A stretch of DNA of 64,000 nt from Spiroplasma poulsonii (GCF_009866525.1 NZ_CM020866.1:1207504-1271503), one strand, 5' to 3'. Numbered from the stretch's first letter, positions 21,845 to 34,242 are shown. Notes: generated by a model from the sequence alone, not told the origin. Translations and numbers: made by a program.

Positions 21845-22198
21845 ATTGCATAAAAGTAACAAAAATTCCTCAAAACCGGCCAAAACTAGTTCGAACAAAA
21901 ATATAAATACCACTATTATTATAACTATGGTGAATTCATGCTAACCGCGCACAAATATGGGCACACACGCCAACAATAAGTCCTTCTAAAACAATGATTC
22001 ATAAAACATGAATTCCAATTGCATTAGGAGCATCTAAATTTGATAATGTCGCAAAAGTTCCAACAAAGGTAATGCTAACTACATAGTTACAACCAAGTCA
22101 AATAAAATATGATAAACAAAATTTATTGTGACTATCATTTTTCTGACGCATTCTCCACCTCCTTTATTATTTATAAATATTATAAATAATTAATAATA

Positions 22199-22236
22199 AA
22201 AAGCAACTATCTTAAACAAATAGTTGCAATAAAATT
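22199..22236 (-). terminator. Intrinsic terminator
   Basis: GCAACTA/TAGTTGC stem; read on the minus strand it is followed by TTTTTATT. It would stop transcription from the PLD-like locus before the APC permease start. Confidence 0.65.
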
Positions 22237-22410
22237 TTGTATAATTAACTCTTATTAATTTTTAAATTAAATTTAACATCTTAATTAAAAATAATCTGAA
22301 GAAATTAGGATTCGTTCAGATCAAAATTTGCAATATACTTTTTGCAAATATTTATAAAAAATAACCAAAATGCTTCTTAATTCTCATTATCGACAAAAAT
22401 CTTGAATTCG

Positions 22411-23613
22411 TTAACTTGGTTCTGTTTTAAAAGCTCCAACAACTTTACAAATTAAGTTCTCTTTTAAATTTTCAAGTTCTAATGGCATTTCCAACAAAAT
22501 TTCTCTAAATGATTGCGTGTTTTTAACACCATTTTTTGTAAAATTAGCACTACCCAATCAAAATGCTAACAGTTCATTTTTGGCATTATATCAAGCGTAC
22601 AATTTAGTATGTGTTTTTGCTGTCGTACTTTTAATAAGGCCCTCATCGTCTTTAATACTTCCCCGCGGATGTTCACGAATAATGTTTAAACGATTACTAT
22701 ACTTTTGATCAGTAATCACTTGCTTTTCCAAAACTGGATCAAAACCAGCCGCACTATTCCCAACAAAAACATCTAAATTAATATTATCGTCTGCTGTTTG
22801 ATCTAAGTAGTCTTTAATAACTTCAATTCCCCCATCGCCAGACAAAATTAATAATCCCTTCGCTCCTTTTAACTTTGGATTTTGTTTTTGAATATTAACA
22901 ATATCATTAAATTGTGATTTTTCTTTAATAACATTTGGCCCAGATTGATAAGTTTCTTTCTTATTAATATCAAAACCAGCACAATTTGCTTGATAGATTT
23001 GACTAAGTCTTGTTGTATTTACTTGTTATGTTGCGTTAATCCCACCACAAAAAATATCACGACCAACCCCTTTATAATTAGTAACATCATATAAAACTCC
23101 CTTATAAGAAGGTGCCTCTAATAATGCATTATTAGAAAAATTACCACTTCCCGTTAAAGCACGAATCATTCCATTTTTATTATTAAATCAAAAATATGAT
23201 TTCATATGTGACAATTCTGTCGACTTATCAATAACATTTGCATATTTTGCAACATCATTTTTTAGAAATTGCTGAATTATATTTTGCAATTTTTTCATTT
23301 TCATCAGGAGCACGACCACTACTTTTATAACTACGAATAATATCAACCGAAAACTTTCCTTTAACATTTTTTATTAAATATTTTTCCACAATTGAAGTTC
23401 CAACAAAACCATTAATAAAAACAGCATGCGCTGTATCGGGCGGAGTTGCTGTGATCATCTCTCATAATTTTGTTTTTTTGTTGCAAAATGATCATTACCA
23501 ATGTTGCTAGTTTTTAACCCAAAAAATAGTCCTAAACTTAATCCCAATACTGCTAATAAACCACCACTAATCGATCCAATCATTTTGCCATGTTTCTTTA
23601 TATTTTTTTGCAT
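22411..23613 (-). pseudogene. Membrane-anchored PLD/NgoFVII-like protein, multiply frameshifted
   Basis: Joined across lesions, the protein has an N-terminal membrane anchor (MIGSISGGLLAVLGLSLGLF) and two PLD-type halves. The first half ends with ALTGSGNFSNNALL, the second with HTKLYAWYN and AFWLGSANFTKNGV, the H-x-K plus GSxNF arrangement found in phospholipase D-like and NgoFVII-type nuclease domains. Substrate (lipid or DNA) cannot be told; the membrane anchor argues for a surface or secreted enzyme. Lesions: a 1-base loss in the poly-T near 23473-23479, another shift at 23257-23263, an in-frame TAA at 23026-23028 and the terminal TAA at 22411. Homopolymer shifts might be sequencing errors, but the internal TAA supports a dead gene. 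Confidence 0.65.
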
Positions 23614-24070
23614 CTTGTTCTACTACTTTCTCTTTTAACCTTTACTTTAACTATTAAGAATGTTTGCCTACAGTTTAATCTATTTAAATTATATCTTGTT
23701 AATATATTTTTTTACAACTATTCATACTGGAAAAAAATAGTAATTTAAAACAAAAATTTTATATAACAAATTAAAACAGCGGACTAAAACGGGCATCATG
23801 TTAATCATGTTTTTAAAGTGTGTATAACAATTTACCACTTATATTTTTATTTAACGAAAAAATATTTTTCATTAGACTTCTTGCATTACTTGTTAAAAAA
23901 TTGCAAATATTTGTAAAAAAGATACTAATAGAAAAATATAATTTTAATTAATTATGTTTTTTATTTAAAAATTTAATATTTTTCCACAACGAAAAATTAA
24001 TTTATTATTTAAATTATTTAATTTTAAATAAATATTTTATGTTAAATATAATAATTGTAAATTATAAATT

Positions 24071-25137
24071 AGACTTCTTGCGATACCCTTTTTTATTAAA
24101 ATATTATTATAAAATATAATTTATGAGGACATAAAAATATGAACAATAATAAATTTAATACTCTTAATGATAGAGAATGGTTAAGATTAACAGGAATAAA
24201 AAAATCCACTTTTAATAAAATGTTAGATATTTTAAAAGTTGCTGAAATAGAAAAATTTAAAAAAGGTGGTAAAACTAATAAATTATCATTAGAAAATAGA
24301 TTATTGATGACTTTATTATATTGAAGAGAATATCAGACTTATTTTCATCTTGGTAAAAGTTTTGATATTAGTGAGGCTAATTGTTATCGTAATATTAAGT
24401 GAATTGAAGATATTTTAATTAAAAACTCTGATTTTCAACAACTTGCTGGTAAAAAAGCACTAATAAATGATTATTTTAATGATAAAACTATTATTATTGA
24501 TGCTACCGAAACTCCAATCCAACGCCCAAAAAAAGACAAAAACAATCTTATTCTGGTAAAAAGAAAAAACACACGATCAAAACACAAGTAATTATCGAAC
24601 AAGAAACCAAAAAAATTATTGCAACAAGTTTTTCGCTCGGAAAAAAACATGATTATGCTTTATTTAAAGAATCAAAAATCCCAATTTTAAAAAATACCAA
24701 ATTAATAGTTGATAGTGGTTATCAAGGAATACAAAAAAATCACAATAATGTTCTAATACCTACAAAGAAAACAAAGAAAAACCCTTTAAACAAAGAACAA
24801 AAGCAATATAATAGACTAGTTTCAAAAATGAGAATTATTATTGAAAATATTTTTGCTATTCTTAAAAAATTTAAAATTATTACAGAAAAATATCGTAATC
24901 GAAGAAAAAGATTTGGTTTAAGATTTAATTTAATTGCCCCAATTTATAATTTACAATTATTATATTTAACATAAAATATTTATTTAAAATTAAATAATTT
25001 AAATAATAAATTAATTTTTCGTTGTGGAAAAATATTAAATTTTTAAATAAAAAACATAATTAATTAAAATTATATTTTTCTATTAGTATCTTTTTTACAA
25101 ATATTTGCAATTTTTTAACAAGTAATGCAAGAAGTCT
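24071..25137 (+). mobile_element. IS5-type element, copy 7, nested in copy 6
   Basis: Full 1067-bp copy, ATT at 24068-24070 and 25138-25140. Because the target is another copy of known sequence, the 3-base duplication is proven directly: the intact element reads ATAAATTGAGG at this point. Confidence 0.97.
24139..24974 (+). CDS. IS5-type transposase (copy 7)
   Basis: Intact two-phase gene. It differs from the consensus by a silent CGA to AGA change after the Trp TGA codon and by a Ser to Pro change in the C-terminal IASIYNLQ segment. Confidence 0.88.
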
Positions 25138-26124
25138 ATTGAGGCAATTAAATTAAATCTTAAACCAAATCTTTTTCTTCGATTACGATATTTTTCTGTA
25201 ATAATTTTAAATTTTTTAAGAATAGCAAAAATATTTTCAATAATAATTCTCATTTTTGAAACTAGTCTATTATATTGCTTTTGTTCTTTGTTTAAAGGGT
25301 TTTTCTTTGTTTTCTTTGTAGGTATTAGAACATTATTGTGATTTTTTTGTATTCCTTGATAACCACTATCAACTATTAATTTGGTATTTTTTAAAATTGG
25401 GATTTTTGATTCTTTAAATAAAGCATAATCATGTTTTTTTCCGAGCGAAAAACTTGTTGCAATAATTTTTTTTGGTTTCTTGTTCGATAATTACTTGTGT
25501 TTTGATCGTGTGTTTTTTCTTTTTACCAGAATAAGATTGTTTTTGTCTTTTTTTGGGCGTTGGATTGGAGTTTCGGTAGCATCAATAATAATAGTTTTAT
25601 CATTAAAATAATCATTTATTAGTGCTTTTTTACCAGCAAGTTGTTGAAAATCAGAGTTTTTAATTAAAATATCTTCAATTCACTTAATATTACGATAACA
25701 ATTAGCCTCACTAATATCAAAACTTTTACCAAGATGAAAATAAGTCTGATATTCTCGTCAATATAATAAAGTCATCAATAATCTATTTTCTAATGATAAT
25801 TTATTAGTTTTACCACCTTTTTTAAATTTTTCTATTTCAACAACTTTTAAAATATCTAACATTTTATTAAAAGTGGATTTTTTTATTCCTGTTAATCTTA
25901 ACCATTCTCTATCATTAAGAGTATTAAATTTATTATTGTTCATATTTTTATGTCCTCATAAATTATATTTTATAATAATATTTTAATAAAAAGGGTATCG
26001 CAAGAAGTCTATTAAATAAAAAATACATTTTCTTTTCTTATAAAATATCTTTTAAAATTAATTCCAAAATAAATTATATTTTGCAAATAATTTGATACTT
26101 TTCTTAGCCCCTAATTTTATAGGT

Positions 26125-26361
26125 TATAATAATATATGTGTAAAAATTTACACACTCTACACAAAAAAACTTTTGAAAATAAGTTATCAAAGGCAACTGA
26201 TACAACTTATTGATAAATCAGTCAAGGCTTAACAATAGAAATTACAAATAGGACCGTAACAACTATTCTTAATACAATGTAATCTTTTCTTAACAAAGAT
26301 TATTCCTTGGCAAAGATTTTGAGTAATGAAAGCATCTTCATCTAATTCATGAAGGTGCTTT
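26125..26361 (+). ncRNA. Candidate structured RNA with terminator
   Basis: An intergenic stretch of about 380 bases has no coding frame but shows the layout of a transcribed RNA. A perfect TATAAT at 26125-26130 is followed by four hairpins: GTGTAAA/TTTACAC (26138-26153), AATAAGTTATC/GATACAACTTATT (about 26179-26213), AATCTTT/AAAGATT (26281-26301), and a terminator AAAGCATCTTCAT/ATGAAGGTGCTTT with a T-rich tail (26329-26370). No plus-strand gene follows; the next gene converges on the minus strand. A trans-acting RNA or the remnant of a riboswitch is possible. I find no tmRNA, RNase P or SRP RNA core motif. The -35 region is weak. Confidence 0.45.
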
Positions 26362-26391
26362 TATTTTAATTTTAAAGAATCTGTTTCATAA

Positions 26392-27242
26392 TTAAGTACT
26401 AACACTATTATTTCGTGCCAGAATATTTGCTTTCCACAAATTAATTTTTAAAAATTTTGCTAAAACTTTTTTAACAACATTAACATATGGTCCCGAAATA
26501 AATATAAAGGCCCTTGTCCCAAAACTAAAGTTAGTAAATAAAAAACTTCACTTATCATCATTTAATGGTAAAAAGACTCAGAAAATAAACCCGGGAATAA
26601 CCATCATCACATCTAATAAAATCTGAGCAACAGGATATTTTAATTTTGTTAGTTTAATAAATGCTTCACAAACATGGTTATAAGGACCATATAAAGTTTT
26701 ACTATAAATTCAAATTGCTAACCCAACACAATATAATGAAAAACCACCTAAAAATAATCACGCCGCAATACCACCAGAACTCTCTGCTCATTGTTGAATC
26801 CCATCCGCTGAAATAATATATTGTCAATTAAAGTGAATTAACAGTGGTAATAACCATACTAAAATTAAATCGCCAAGAATCATAATGCAAATTTAACTCA
26901 AATTTGACGATCTTTTGTTTTCCGATATGCTTTTACATTTACAATTAACATAAAAATAATTGTAAATAAAATTAAAACTAAATAATACATTCATAACACT
27001 AAGGCATAATGAGCAGTTAGAACCGTATCATTTAAGTGACCCGACGCATAATTACCATACATTAAGACTAACAAAGCAAAAATAGTAAAATCAATTTGAC
27101 TAGCACCAGTACTAGTTGGCGCATAAATCGCAATCCCTAATGATGTCAAATAAATGCCAACAAAAAACAAAAAACCTTATAACAAGAAAATATGTCATAA
27201 TTGTTGTCACTGTCATTTAATTTTACTAAATCATTTTTTCAT
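26392..27242 (-). pseudogene. YczE/YitT-like polytopic membrane protein, broken
   Basis: Two overlapping frames together give about six hydrophobic segments: YLTSLGIAIYAPTSTGASQ near the start and VAQILLDVMMVIPGFIFWVF later, a pattern similar to small YczE/YitT-type membrane proteins of unknown transport role. Lesions are a TAA after about 22 codons (…HIFLL then stop) and a frameshift near 26893, where the first frame meets TAA and the second begins MILGDLILVWLLP. The product would be an integral membrane protein. Family assignment is weak; the loss of function is well supported. Confidence 0.55.
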
Positions 27243-27383
27243 AGTATCCTCAATAGCTTTCTTTTTTTGTACTTTAATTTTACTAAGCGGATAAAGAAAT
27301 GCAAGGTTATTTAAAATAAAAATTTAAAAAATGATATTCCCTTATTTTTTTAAATAATAAATGGGTCAGTATCAACAGAAACC

Positions 27384-28871
27384 TTAACCAATTGTCTCTT
27401 CAAAAATAGTTTGAATATTATTTAATAAGTTTCCTTTAATATAAGTTAATTCATTATCTAATAAATGACAACTTGTTTTGACATCATATCATAAGACATG
27501 ATCATTGATGGTAGTTTTTCGAAAGTTAATTTTGTTAATCTTCTCTTTTAATAATTCTAATAGTTTATCACTTTCAAGATGATCAATAATTAAATTGATT
27601 GCTTGTTGATTTGAAGTAAATTTATATCCTTCAAAAAAATTAATAAAGTTCATCGCATATTCTTCTTTTCATTTTGGGTTGGTTGAAAAAATGTAATCTT
27701 TAAATTCAAATAAATGCATTTTTTGATTAAATGTTCAATAAAAAGTTTTAATTTGTTCGATCACATCGGGAGTAATCTCTAATTTTTTTTCATTGACATT
27801 AAAAGTCAACGTTAAAAATTGCATAAATAAATTAACAATAATATTTTCCGCTGCTTTTTTAATATCTTTATGATATTTATTAAGATTCTTTTGAATTAAC
27901 GGAACATCATAAAATAAATTATAATCAATTAAAAAAGCATATCTGATCCGATTCCGTAAATAATTATCATAAAAAGCTTCATAAACTTTCTTATTAGTAA
28001 TTGCTGTTTCATAATAATTAATAATTAATCTATCATTAATTGGTAAGGCTAATAAATAATCAATAAAAAACTTATTTAAACCTTGGTATTGAAATTGGGT
28101 AATTTGATGATACGATAAAAAATACTTTCGATATTGACTAATACTCATTTTTCGTCAAATTGTTTCCGAACTAGTCGGATTTGAAAAATCAAAAGCTAGT
28201 TTTTCAGCTTTAGATGGTTCGTTTCATTCATCGGTTTGTTCTACAATATCTGCAACAGGTTCATCTTTTAAAATAATATTTCGTTTAGATGGGTCAATAT
28301 AATCTTCATCATCCTTCATCATTGTATTTTTTCTGCTATCATCAAAATTATTAGAAGTTAAATCAGGAATATCAACTAAAGCAATTTTAGGTTTTTCTTT
28401 TTCATTTTTAATTGGATATAATAATTGCATAAAATTTTGATAGCGGTCCGAAAAAGATAAACTACTAAAATCAATCGTTTTTCGTACTAATGTTGTTTTT
28501 GGTTTTGCAACAACTTTTGGTTTTTCTTTTTGTTTAACAACTGGTGCTAATTTTTTAATTACCGCTGTTGGTCGCAGAACCTTTTCTTGTTCGTCCTCTT
28601 CATCATCTTGTTGGCGACGGTTAAATGATTCTAATGTTTCATTACCAACATAACCATAGCCACGAAGAAAAACAACACGGTTATTTTTTAACAAGGTAAT
28701 AAATTGATTTGCTTGATCTGATGTTACTCTTGGAAAATATGTATGAATCAAATTTAATAACTCAGCTTTAATAATTCGATTACCATTTTTTGGTAAATAT
28801 GTTTTAAATAAATATATGTCTAAATCTGTTAGATTTTTCATTTTTTTAATTTTAGCTAAATCAAATTTCAT
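27384..28871 (-). CDS. Hypothetical partner of the SF1 helicase
   Basis: The product has 495 residues. Residues 1-75 look like a winged-helix-type fold (LTDLDIYLFKTYLPKNG, then LLKNNRVVFLRGYGYVG). A long charged, probably disordered linker follows (about 85-215, rich in Lys, Pro, Asp and Glu). The C-terminal 260 residues are helical and aromatic-rich (QYRKYFLSYHQITQFQYQG, FIDYLLALPINDRL). I recognise no enzyme motif. The start ATG is 8 bases after the helicase stop and its ribosome site GGAGG overlaps that stop, so translation is probably coupled and the two products probably act together, perhaps with this one binding DNA or recruiting the helicase. Confidence 0.7.
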
Positions 28872-28879
28872 AAGGCCTC

Positions 28880-31800
28880 CTATTTACCAATAATCTTTTG
28901 AACAATGTCGTTAATAAGATCTGCTTGCTGATTCTTTACCATTCAATTACTATATAAAATTGATTCAATTTTTCAACCACGATCAACTAAATACTTTTGC
29001 CGATAAAAATCATATTCTTTTTGTTCAACTCCGATTGGATATATTAAATCATCACAAATAATCCCTAAAACATAATGATCATTTTTTTGATCATAAACAG
29101 TAACATCAATTTGATAAGTTCCTTGAACAGTATGTGTGGCAATTTGATAACGATCATATTTGCTTAATACGGTTGTTAAAGCAGCAGCAACTTCGGATGT
29201 AAATTGACGGTTAACTTTAGAACCTTGTTGCTCTTGATGATAACTTTTAGCTGTTGCTAATTTTTCTAATACTTTATGTTCTTGGTCTTTACCACGATTT
29301 AATTGTTCAACATATTCTAAATAATATTTAAAATAGCGCGGACCAGGATGTTTTGAATCTTCAGAAATTAATGATGACGGAAATGATTTAACAATATAAA
29401 TTTTTTCTTTTGCCCTGGTAACAGCAACATTCAAACGGTTTTCACCCCCAGCTTGGGATAACGGCCCAAAGAATTGTGCAAATTTATTATTTTCATCGCG
29501 GGCAAAACCAATTGAAAAAATAATAATATCACGTTCATCACCTTGAATATTTTCAATATTTTTAACAAATAATCCCTCATTCCGACCATCATAAACACGG
29601 TGCAACTCTTGTTCTAGTTCTGGTGTTTTTTCAAATTCTTCTGTCAAATATTGTCAAATTAAGTTTTTTTGAACTTCGTTAAAAGTAACAACCCCAATTG
29701 TTTCTTGTTGTTTGCGCGTTACAATGATTTCTTTTATTAAAGCAACAACCCGTTTTGCTTCAGGAATATTACCACGGTTTTTTCAAGTTCCATCCGGAAC
29801 TTCAATTAGTTTTAAGGGAAAATTTTTTTTTGTCTTATTTGAAATCATAATTAAATTGTTATCATAAAAAGCCGCATTAGAAAAATTAATTAATTCACTA
29901 TATTTTGAACGGTAGTGAAAACGTAACATACTAGAATTATATTGTTTACTAGCAAAGTCAAGTAAACTTTTATCTGTTAAATTTGTTTCAATTTCTAATA
30001 ATTCGGCACTATTTTCCAACCCTTCATAATCAAAACGCGATGAAAAAAAGTTTGTTGGTCCTAATTGTTTTTTATCTCCCGCTACTAAAATCCGATTAGC
30101 GCGGTAAAAAATTGGAATTGCTCGTTCAACAAAAATTTGTGACGCTTCATCAAAAATCAATTGGTCAAACTCCTGATGATTTAATGGTAATAATTGCGAA
30201 GCAATATCTGGCGTTACCATAATCATTGGAAATAACGTTTTAATTAATTCATAATTATTTTTAAAAAAATAAGTAATTGATCTTTTTGTTTTCTTTTTAG
30301 ATTCTTCAATAATTTTTGGTAATGTTTCAATGAAGTTTTCTTTAATAGAATCACGAATTTGTTGATGATATAAATAAGTTAAATATTCTGTGGTATTAAG
30401 CATTGATTTATTACTTAAATTAGTTAGTTCCTGACGTCAATTCAATGTACCAACCTTTAATAATGCTCCATGTTTAAGTTGAAATTGATGGACAAAATAA
30501 TGTTGATAAAGCAACGGGATGTCTTCTTCATCCGCAATAATTGGTCCTAAGTAAGCATATAATTCATAGTTTTTATCTTCACGTTGTAAGCGATCATTTT
30601 GATCAATTAATTCCAAGCGATTAACAAAATAATCAATATTTTTAAATTCTGTTGTCAAAGCCGCAATTAATTCTTCTTTTTCAACTTTAAATAAGTTAAA
30701 TTTATTTTCATCAACACCATTAATTGTGTAACTAACCAGATTATTATTTAATAAATTAAAAATTAACGCTAAAAATTTTTGTGGTTTTAATCCTGTCGCT
30801 TTTTTTAACATTTTTTTAAATTCTTTCGTACTAAAACGATGATAAAGTGCCGCAAAATTTGGAAAATCATTAAATAACGCTAAAAATTTCTGAACAACGA
30901 TTGTATTCTGATACATACGATGACAATGATGCAAATAATCATTATATTCTAATTCAAAGAAATAAAACTGACTTAATAATTCAAAATCTAATATCATTGG
31001 ATGGGCTTTAACATTATCTAAAAATTGGAGGTAGTCCTGATACTCATTTTGACGCACAAAAGCTTTGTATCTTTTAATATCATTAAACATCGTATCCATT
31101 TTGCTTAAGAATGTTGCACTTTCTACTGGTGGATACAACTGGTTAATATTATTGATACTATCTAAAATTTTTTGATAAAAACTTTCCTTTTCTTCTAAAT
31201 TCGTAATCATTAAAGCATAATTTTGAATTTTTTTCATATTATTATAAACTACCTTAATTGCATCTTGTTTTTCCGCACAAAAAAGAACTCGTTCACCACG
31301 ACATAAATTATTAACAATTAAATTACTAATTGTTTGTGATTTTCCGGTTCCCGGTGGACCTTGAATAATTGTATTTTTTTCTAAAGCTTTTTTAATTGCT
31401 ACTTTTTGAGAAATATCATAATTATTAATAGCCATAACAGCACTTTCTGTTAACTTTTCTTGATATCGCAACTGATTTTCTTTTCAATCTTCTTCGACAT
31501 TATATTCATTTTCAAAAATTTTATTAACCGAATCATCAGTAACTTTTTCTAGATCACAATAATCACGATATAATGTGGTTGAGGAAATATTATACATCCC
31601 AAAATAACCATCAAGGACTAATCCTAAATTATTAATCTGATAATTATTATTTAAATAACTTTCTAAATTCTCATCATGTTTGAGAAACAATTGTTCTTGT
31701 TGTTTATAATAATTTAAATTATGTAAATAATTAATGCTGTCTTCGTTTTTAACTTTAAAATCCAATGTTTTTAAATCAGTAATTGCCTTCATAAAAATAT

Positions 31801-32542
31801 CATCTGTTAAGGTTAATGAATCAAAACTAAATTCCGCAACATTATAATTACTATCTTTGATTTGACTCAAACGAATCGCTGAGTTTAATAAGATTTCATC
31901 ATGTTTTGTTGCAAGAACAATTTTAGTTTTATTTCGACTAATTTCAGTAATTGGTCATAATAATAATGGGGCACGAAAAACTTTTTGTGATTGTGTTAAT
32001 CCTTCAATGTATGGTCACCCAATATATAAAGGATTAATATTTTTTTCAAATAAATATAGTTTAGCATCTTGTAAAATTCGGGCAAATTTATTAAAAATTT
32101 TCGTTGTTTCTTCGGTAATAACTTTCTCTAATTTTAATAAACTTTCTTCAGTAATCTTTTTCCCCTCTTTTTTTACAAACAACGTAAAAATAAATTCAAG
32201 AATTTTTGAATAATGCAAAATTGGATACTTAGTAAAACCATGTTGTTTTAAATGCAAAGCAAATTCTTCATCGTTCCTACTTTTATTAATAATTCCACCA
32301 ACATAGCCACAAATTTCTTTAATTGTTTCTGTTGATAATTTTGTAATAATTAGATTTTCTTTTTTGCTAATATTTTTTCACACTTTTTCCGGATTTTGAT
32401 TTGACAAAAATAACAAATCTAACAAATTAATAATATTTTTACTTTTTGTATTAATTTTTGTTAAAAAGATGTCTCCTATTGACTTGTCATTTAATAGTCG
32501 TTTTTTATACTCACTTAAAATTGTTAAAATATTTTTTTTCAT
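28880..32542 (-). CDS. Large SF1 helicase fused to a PD-(D/E)XK-like nuclease domain
   Basis: An intact gene of 1220 residues. The N-terminal 360 residues are a helical region of unknown role. The helicase core follows: Walker A GPPGTGKS at about 395-402, Walker B FDEAS at about 797-801, motif III GDKKQLGPT, motif V QGDERDIIIFS at about 1000, motif VI VAVTRAKEK at about 1040. The last 100 residues (YQIDVTVYD, LGIICDD, KYLVDRGWKIESILYSNW) match the MTES_1575-type restriction-endonuclease-like fold often fused to such helicases. It should unwind nucleic acid with ATP and may cut it. It is transcribed with the downstream partner gene. AGGAAGAG precedes ATG 32542. Roles in repair, RNA metabolism or phage defence are all possible. 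Confidence 0.8.
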
Positions 32543-32608
32543 AGTTTTTCTCTTCCTATTAATCTTAATTATACTAGCACATTTGCTAAGAGTTGTAAAA
32601 TATTAAAA

Positions 32609-32648
32609 ATAAAAGTAGTATTTTTGATTTTAAAAATACTACTTTTTT
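32609..32648. terminator. Intrinsic terminator
   Basis: Stem AAAAGTAGTATTTTT/AAAATACTACTTTTT between the helicase start and the end of the next minus-strand gene. It separates the two transcription units. Confidence 0.75.
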
Positions 32649-32714
32649 CTAAATTAAAAAGTTATCGAGGTATAACGAGGTATAAGTTATTATAAAAATG
32701 ATATTGTTATGAAG

Positions 32715-34124
32715 TTAACGGTTAAATAATCTGTGCACTTCACCACATAGTGAAGTTAATAATAATACTGGAAAAATAACACCATAAAGAAATGAAAGAG
32801 CTAAGAAATAAGAAATAATACTTACATATAATTGTGCTTTTTTATTTTTTGAATTAATAGCAATTAATCCTAATCAAAAGGAAATTAAACTTGCAATAAA
32901 AAGGATTACAATTGTTAAAAATGTTTCAAATGACATTTTTAGCACTGTTAACTCTGCTTTTCTTGTTATAAAGAAATTAAGTTCCTGCGGTAATAAAATA
33001 ACATAAAGTAGTCAAACCACCATTACTAAATTAAAAATTCAAATACCTTGTTTTCCAACTTTATTATATTTATCATTATAATTTTGTAAATCAAAAGTAT
33101 GACTTTCTTGACAACTAGGATCAAAATATAATAACAAACTAGGAAAAAACATTATAATCGAAGGAAGCACACTAATCAAAATCAAGATTGGTCGAATAAA
33201 TTTTGCTTTTTTAGTTTTAATACAAAAAATAACAATGTTACAAATAAAACCAAAAAAAGTAAAACTAACCAAAATCATGCAATATGCTCACACTAATGAA
33301 TAATTAAAATAATAACTTGTTATTTCACCACCATTTACTGCTACGACTTGATAAAATAAAAAGAATGGAAAAATTGTTAAAATACTAAGCTGATAAAGTC
33401 CTATTATTCATATGCCTCATAAAAATAATTTATAATTTTTCATTATGACATTGCTTTGCAATTAACGATGTGAAAACCAAACTGGAGTCACTAAATAAAA
33501 ATGAACTATCATCCCATCATCAGTATTTCAATTATTTCCAATTAAACTTAATATTTCACTAGCAATCGCGATAATTGTACCATATGGTTTTTGTGACAGT
33601 CCATCAGCAAAAATACTACTAGCATTGCCACCATTTGTTAATAAATTATAGACTTGATCACATCTTCATTTTGCAATGTGTAGTTTTCAATATCCAAACC
33701 AGTATCACTTTGTTTCTTGCATAAAACCATTGTGTCAACCATATGCAATATTATTAAAAAAAGATGGTTCATCAGCATTAAACTTAAGGATACCTAACTG
33801 ACTCATTAGTTCTAAATAAGCAAGATACTCATCACTTGTTAAAAACTGATAGACCGTTGGACTTCATAACGTTTGATTTAATTGTTGACGATTAATTTTA
33901 ATTTTATTTTCTATTTTTTTAATTGCAGCTAATAAATTATTGTGCTGTTCAACACTAATTAAATTATCATCCTGCCCTATCTGTTGATCAGAAGTTATTT
34001 TACTTGTTGGTAGGCTCATCCGTTGTTCTGTTTCTATTTTTTGTTTTAATAAACTATCATTTGTTATATTAATTGTTAAGGTTGTTAATGAAATGATAAT
34101 AAAAATAATTAATAACTTTTTCAT
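32715..34124 (-). CDS. Exported multi-domain membrane protein of unknown function
   Basis: The product has 469 residues. A signal peptide or anchor (MKKLLIIFIIISLTTLTINI) is followed by an extracytoplasmic region of about 200 residues with a coiled-coil-like stretch (NNLLAAIKKIENKIKINRQQL) and aromatic-rich segments (FNNIAYGWHNGFMQETKW, YWKLHIAKWRCDQVYNLL). The second half has about six transmembrane helices (VSFTFFGFICNIVIFCI, FETFLTIVILFIASLISFW). I do not recognise the family. The organisation, a surface domain tied to a membrane domain, suggests a sensor, adhesin or substrate-capturing protein. AAAAGGGACG precedes ATG 34124 and terminators flank the gene. Confidence 0.65.
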
Positions 34125-34201
34125 TATTAAACGTCCCTTTTAGTGAACAATTAATAAACAATTATCATAATTTTTTCTTAATTTCATTGTAGCATAAAAA
34201 A

Positions 34202-34231
34202 TAATTCTTATTGAATTAACCAATAAGAATC
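34202..34231 (-). terminator. Intrinsic terminator
   Basis: ATTCTTATTG/CAATAAGAAT stem, followed on the minus strand by TATTTTTTA. It ends the hydrolase transcript. Confidence 0.7.
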
Positions 34232-34242
34232 ATCATAATTTA

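Larger units (their letters stand above)
18329..22151 (-). pseudogene. APC-superfamily amino acid permease split by two ISs
   Basis: Removing IS copies 4 and 5 and one triplet at each site gives a continuous 561-codon frame. It encodes about twelve hydrophobic segments, with SNLDAPNAIGIHVLWI, RTSFGRFWGIFVTFMQYITLP and the helix-8 segment MQDSLYGGTSLQPLAHEGF typical of APC transporters. It would import amino acids across the plasma membrane. The ISs lie in opposite orientation, 330 bases apart. The frame is otherwise clean until TAA 18329-18331; an open stretch after that stop (acidic, ending near 18243) may be an older C-terminus. AAAGGAGGTGGAG precedes ATG 22151. A broken paralogue lies at 40876-42628. 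Confidence 0.8.
23874..26010 (-). mobile_element. IS5-type element, copy 6, interrupted by copy 7
   Basis: Outer copy with ATT at 23871-23873 and 26011-26013. Copy 7 splits it inside the last codons of its transposase. Besides that insertion it has an extra T in the poly-T near 25465, which breaks the second phase of the transposase, one base fewer near its end at 25990, and an Ala to Val change near residue 35. It is therefore dead. Confidence 0.95.

Noticed and set aside
26125-26361. tmRNA, RNase P RNA or SRP RNA
   Set aside because: None of the conserved core sequences of these RNAs is visible.
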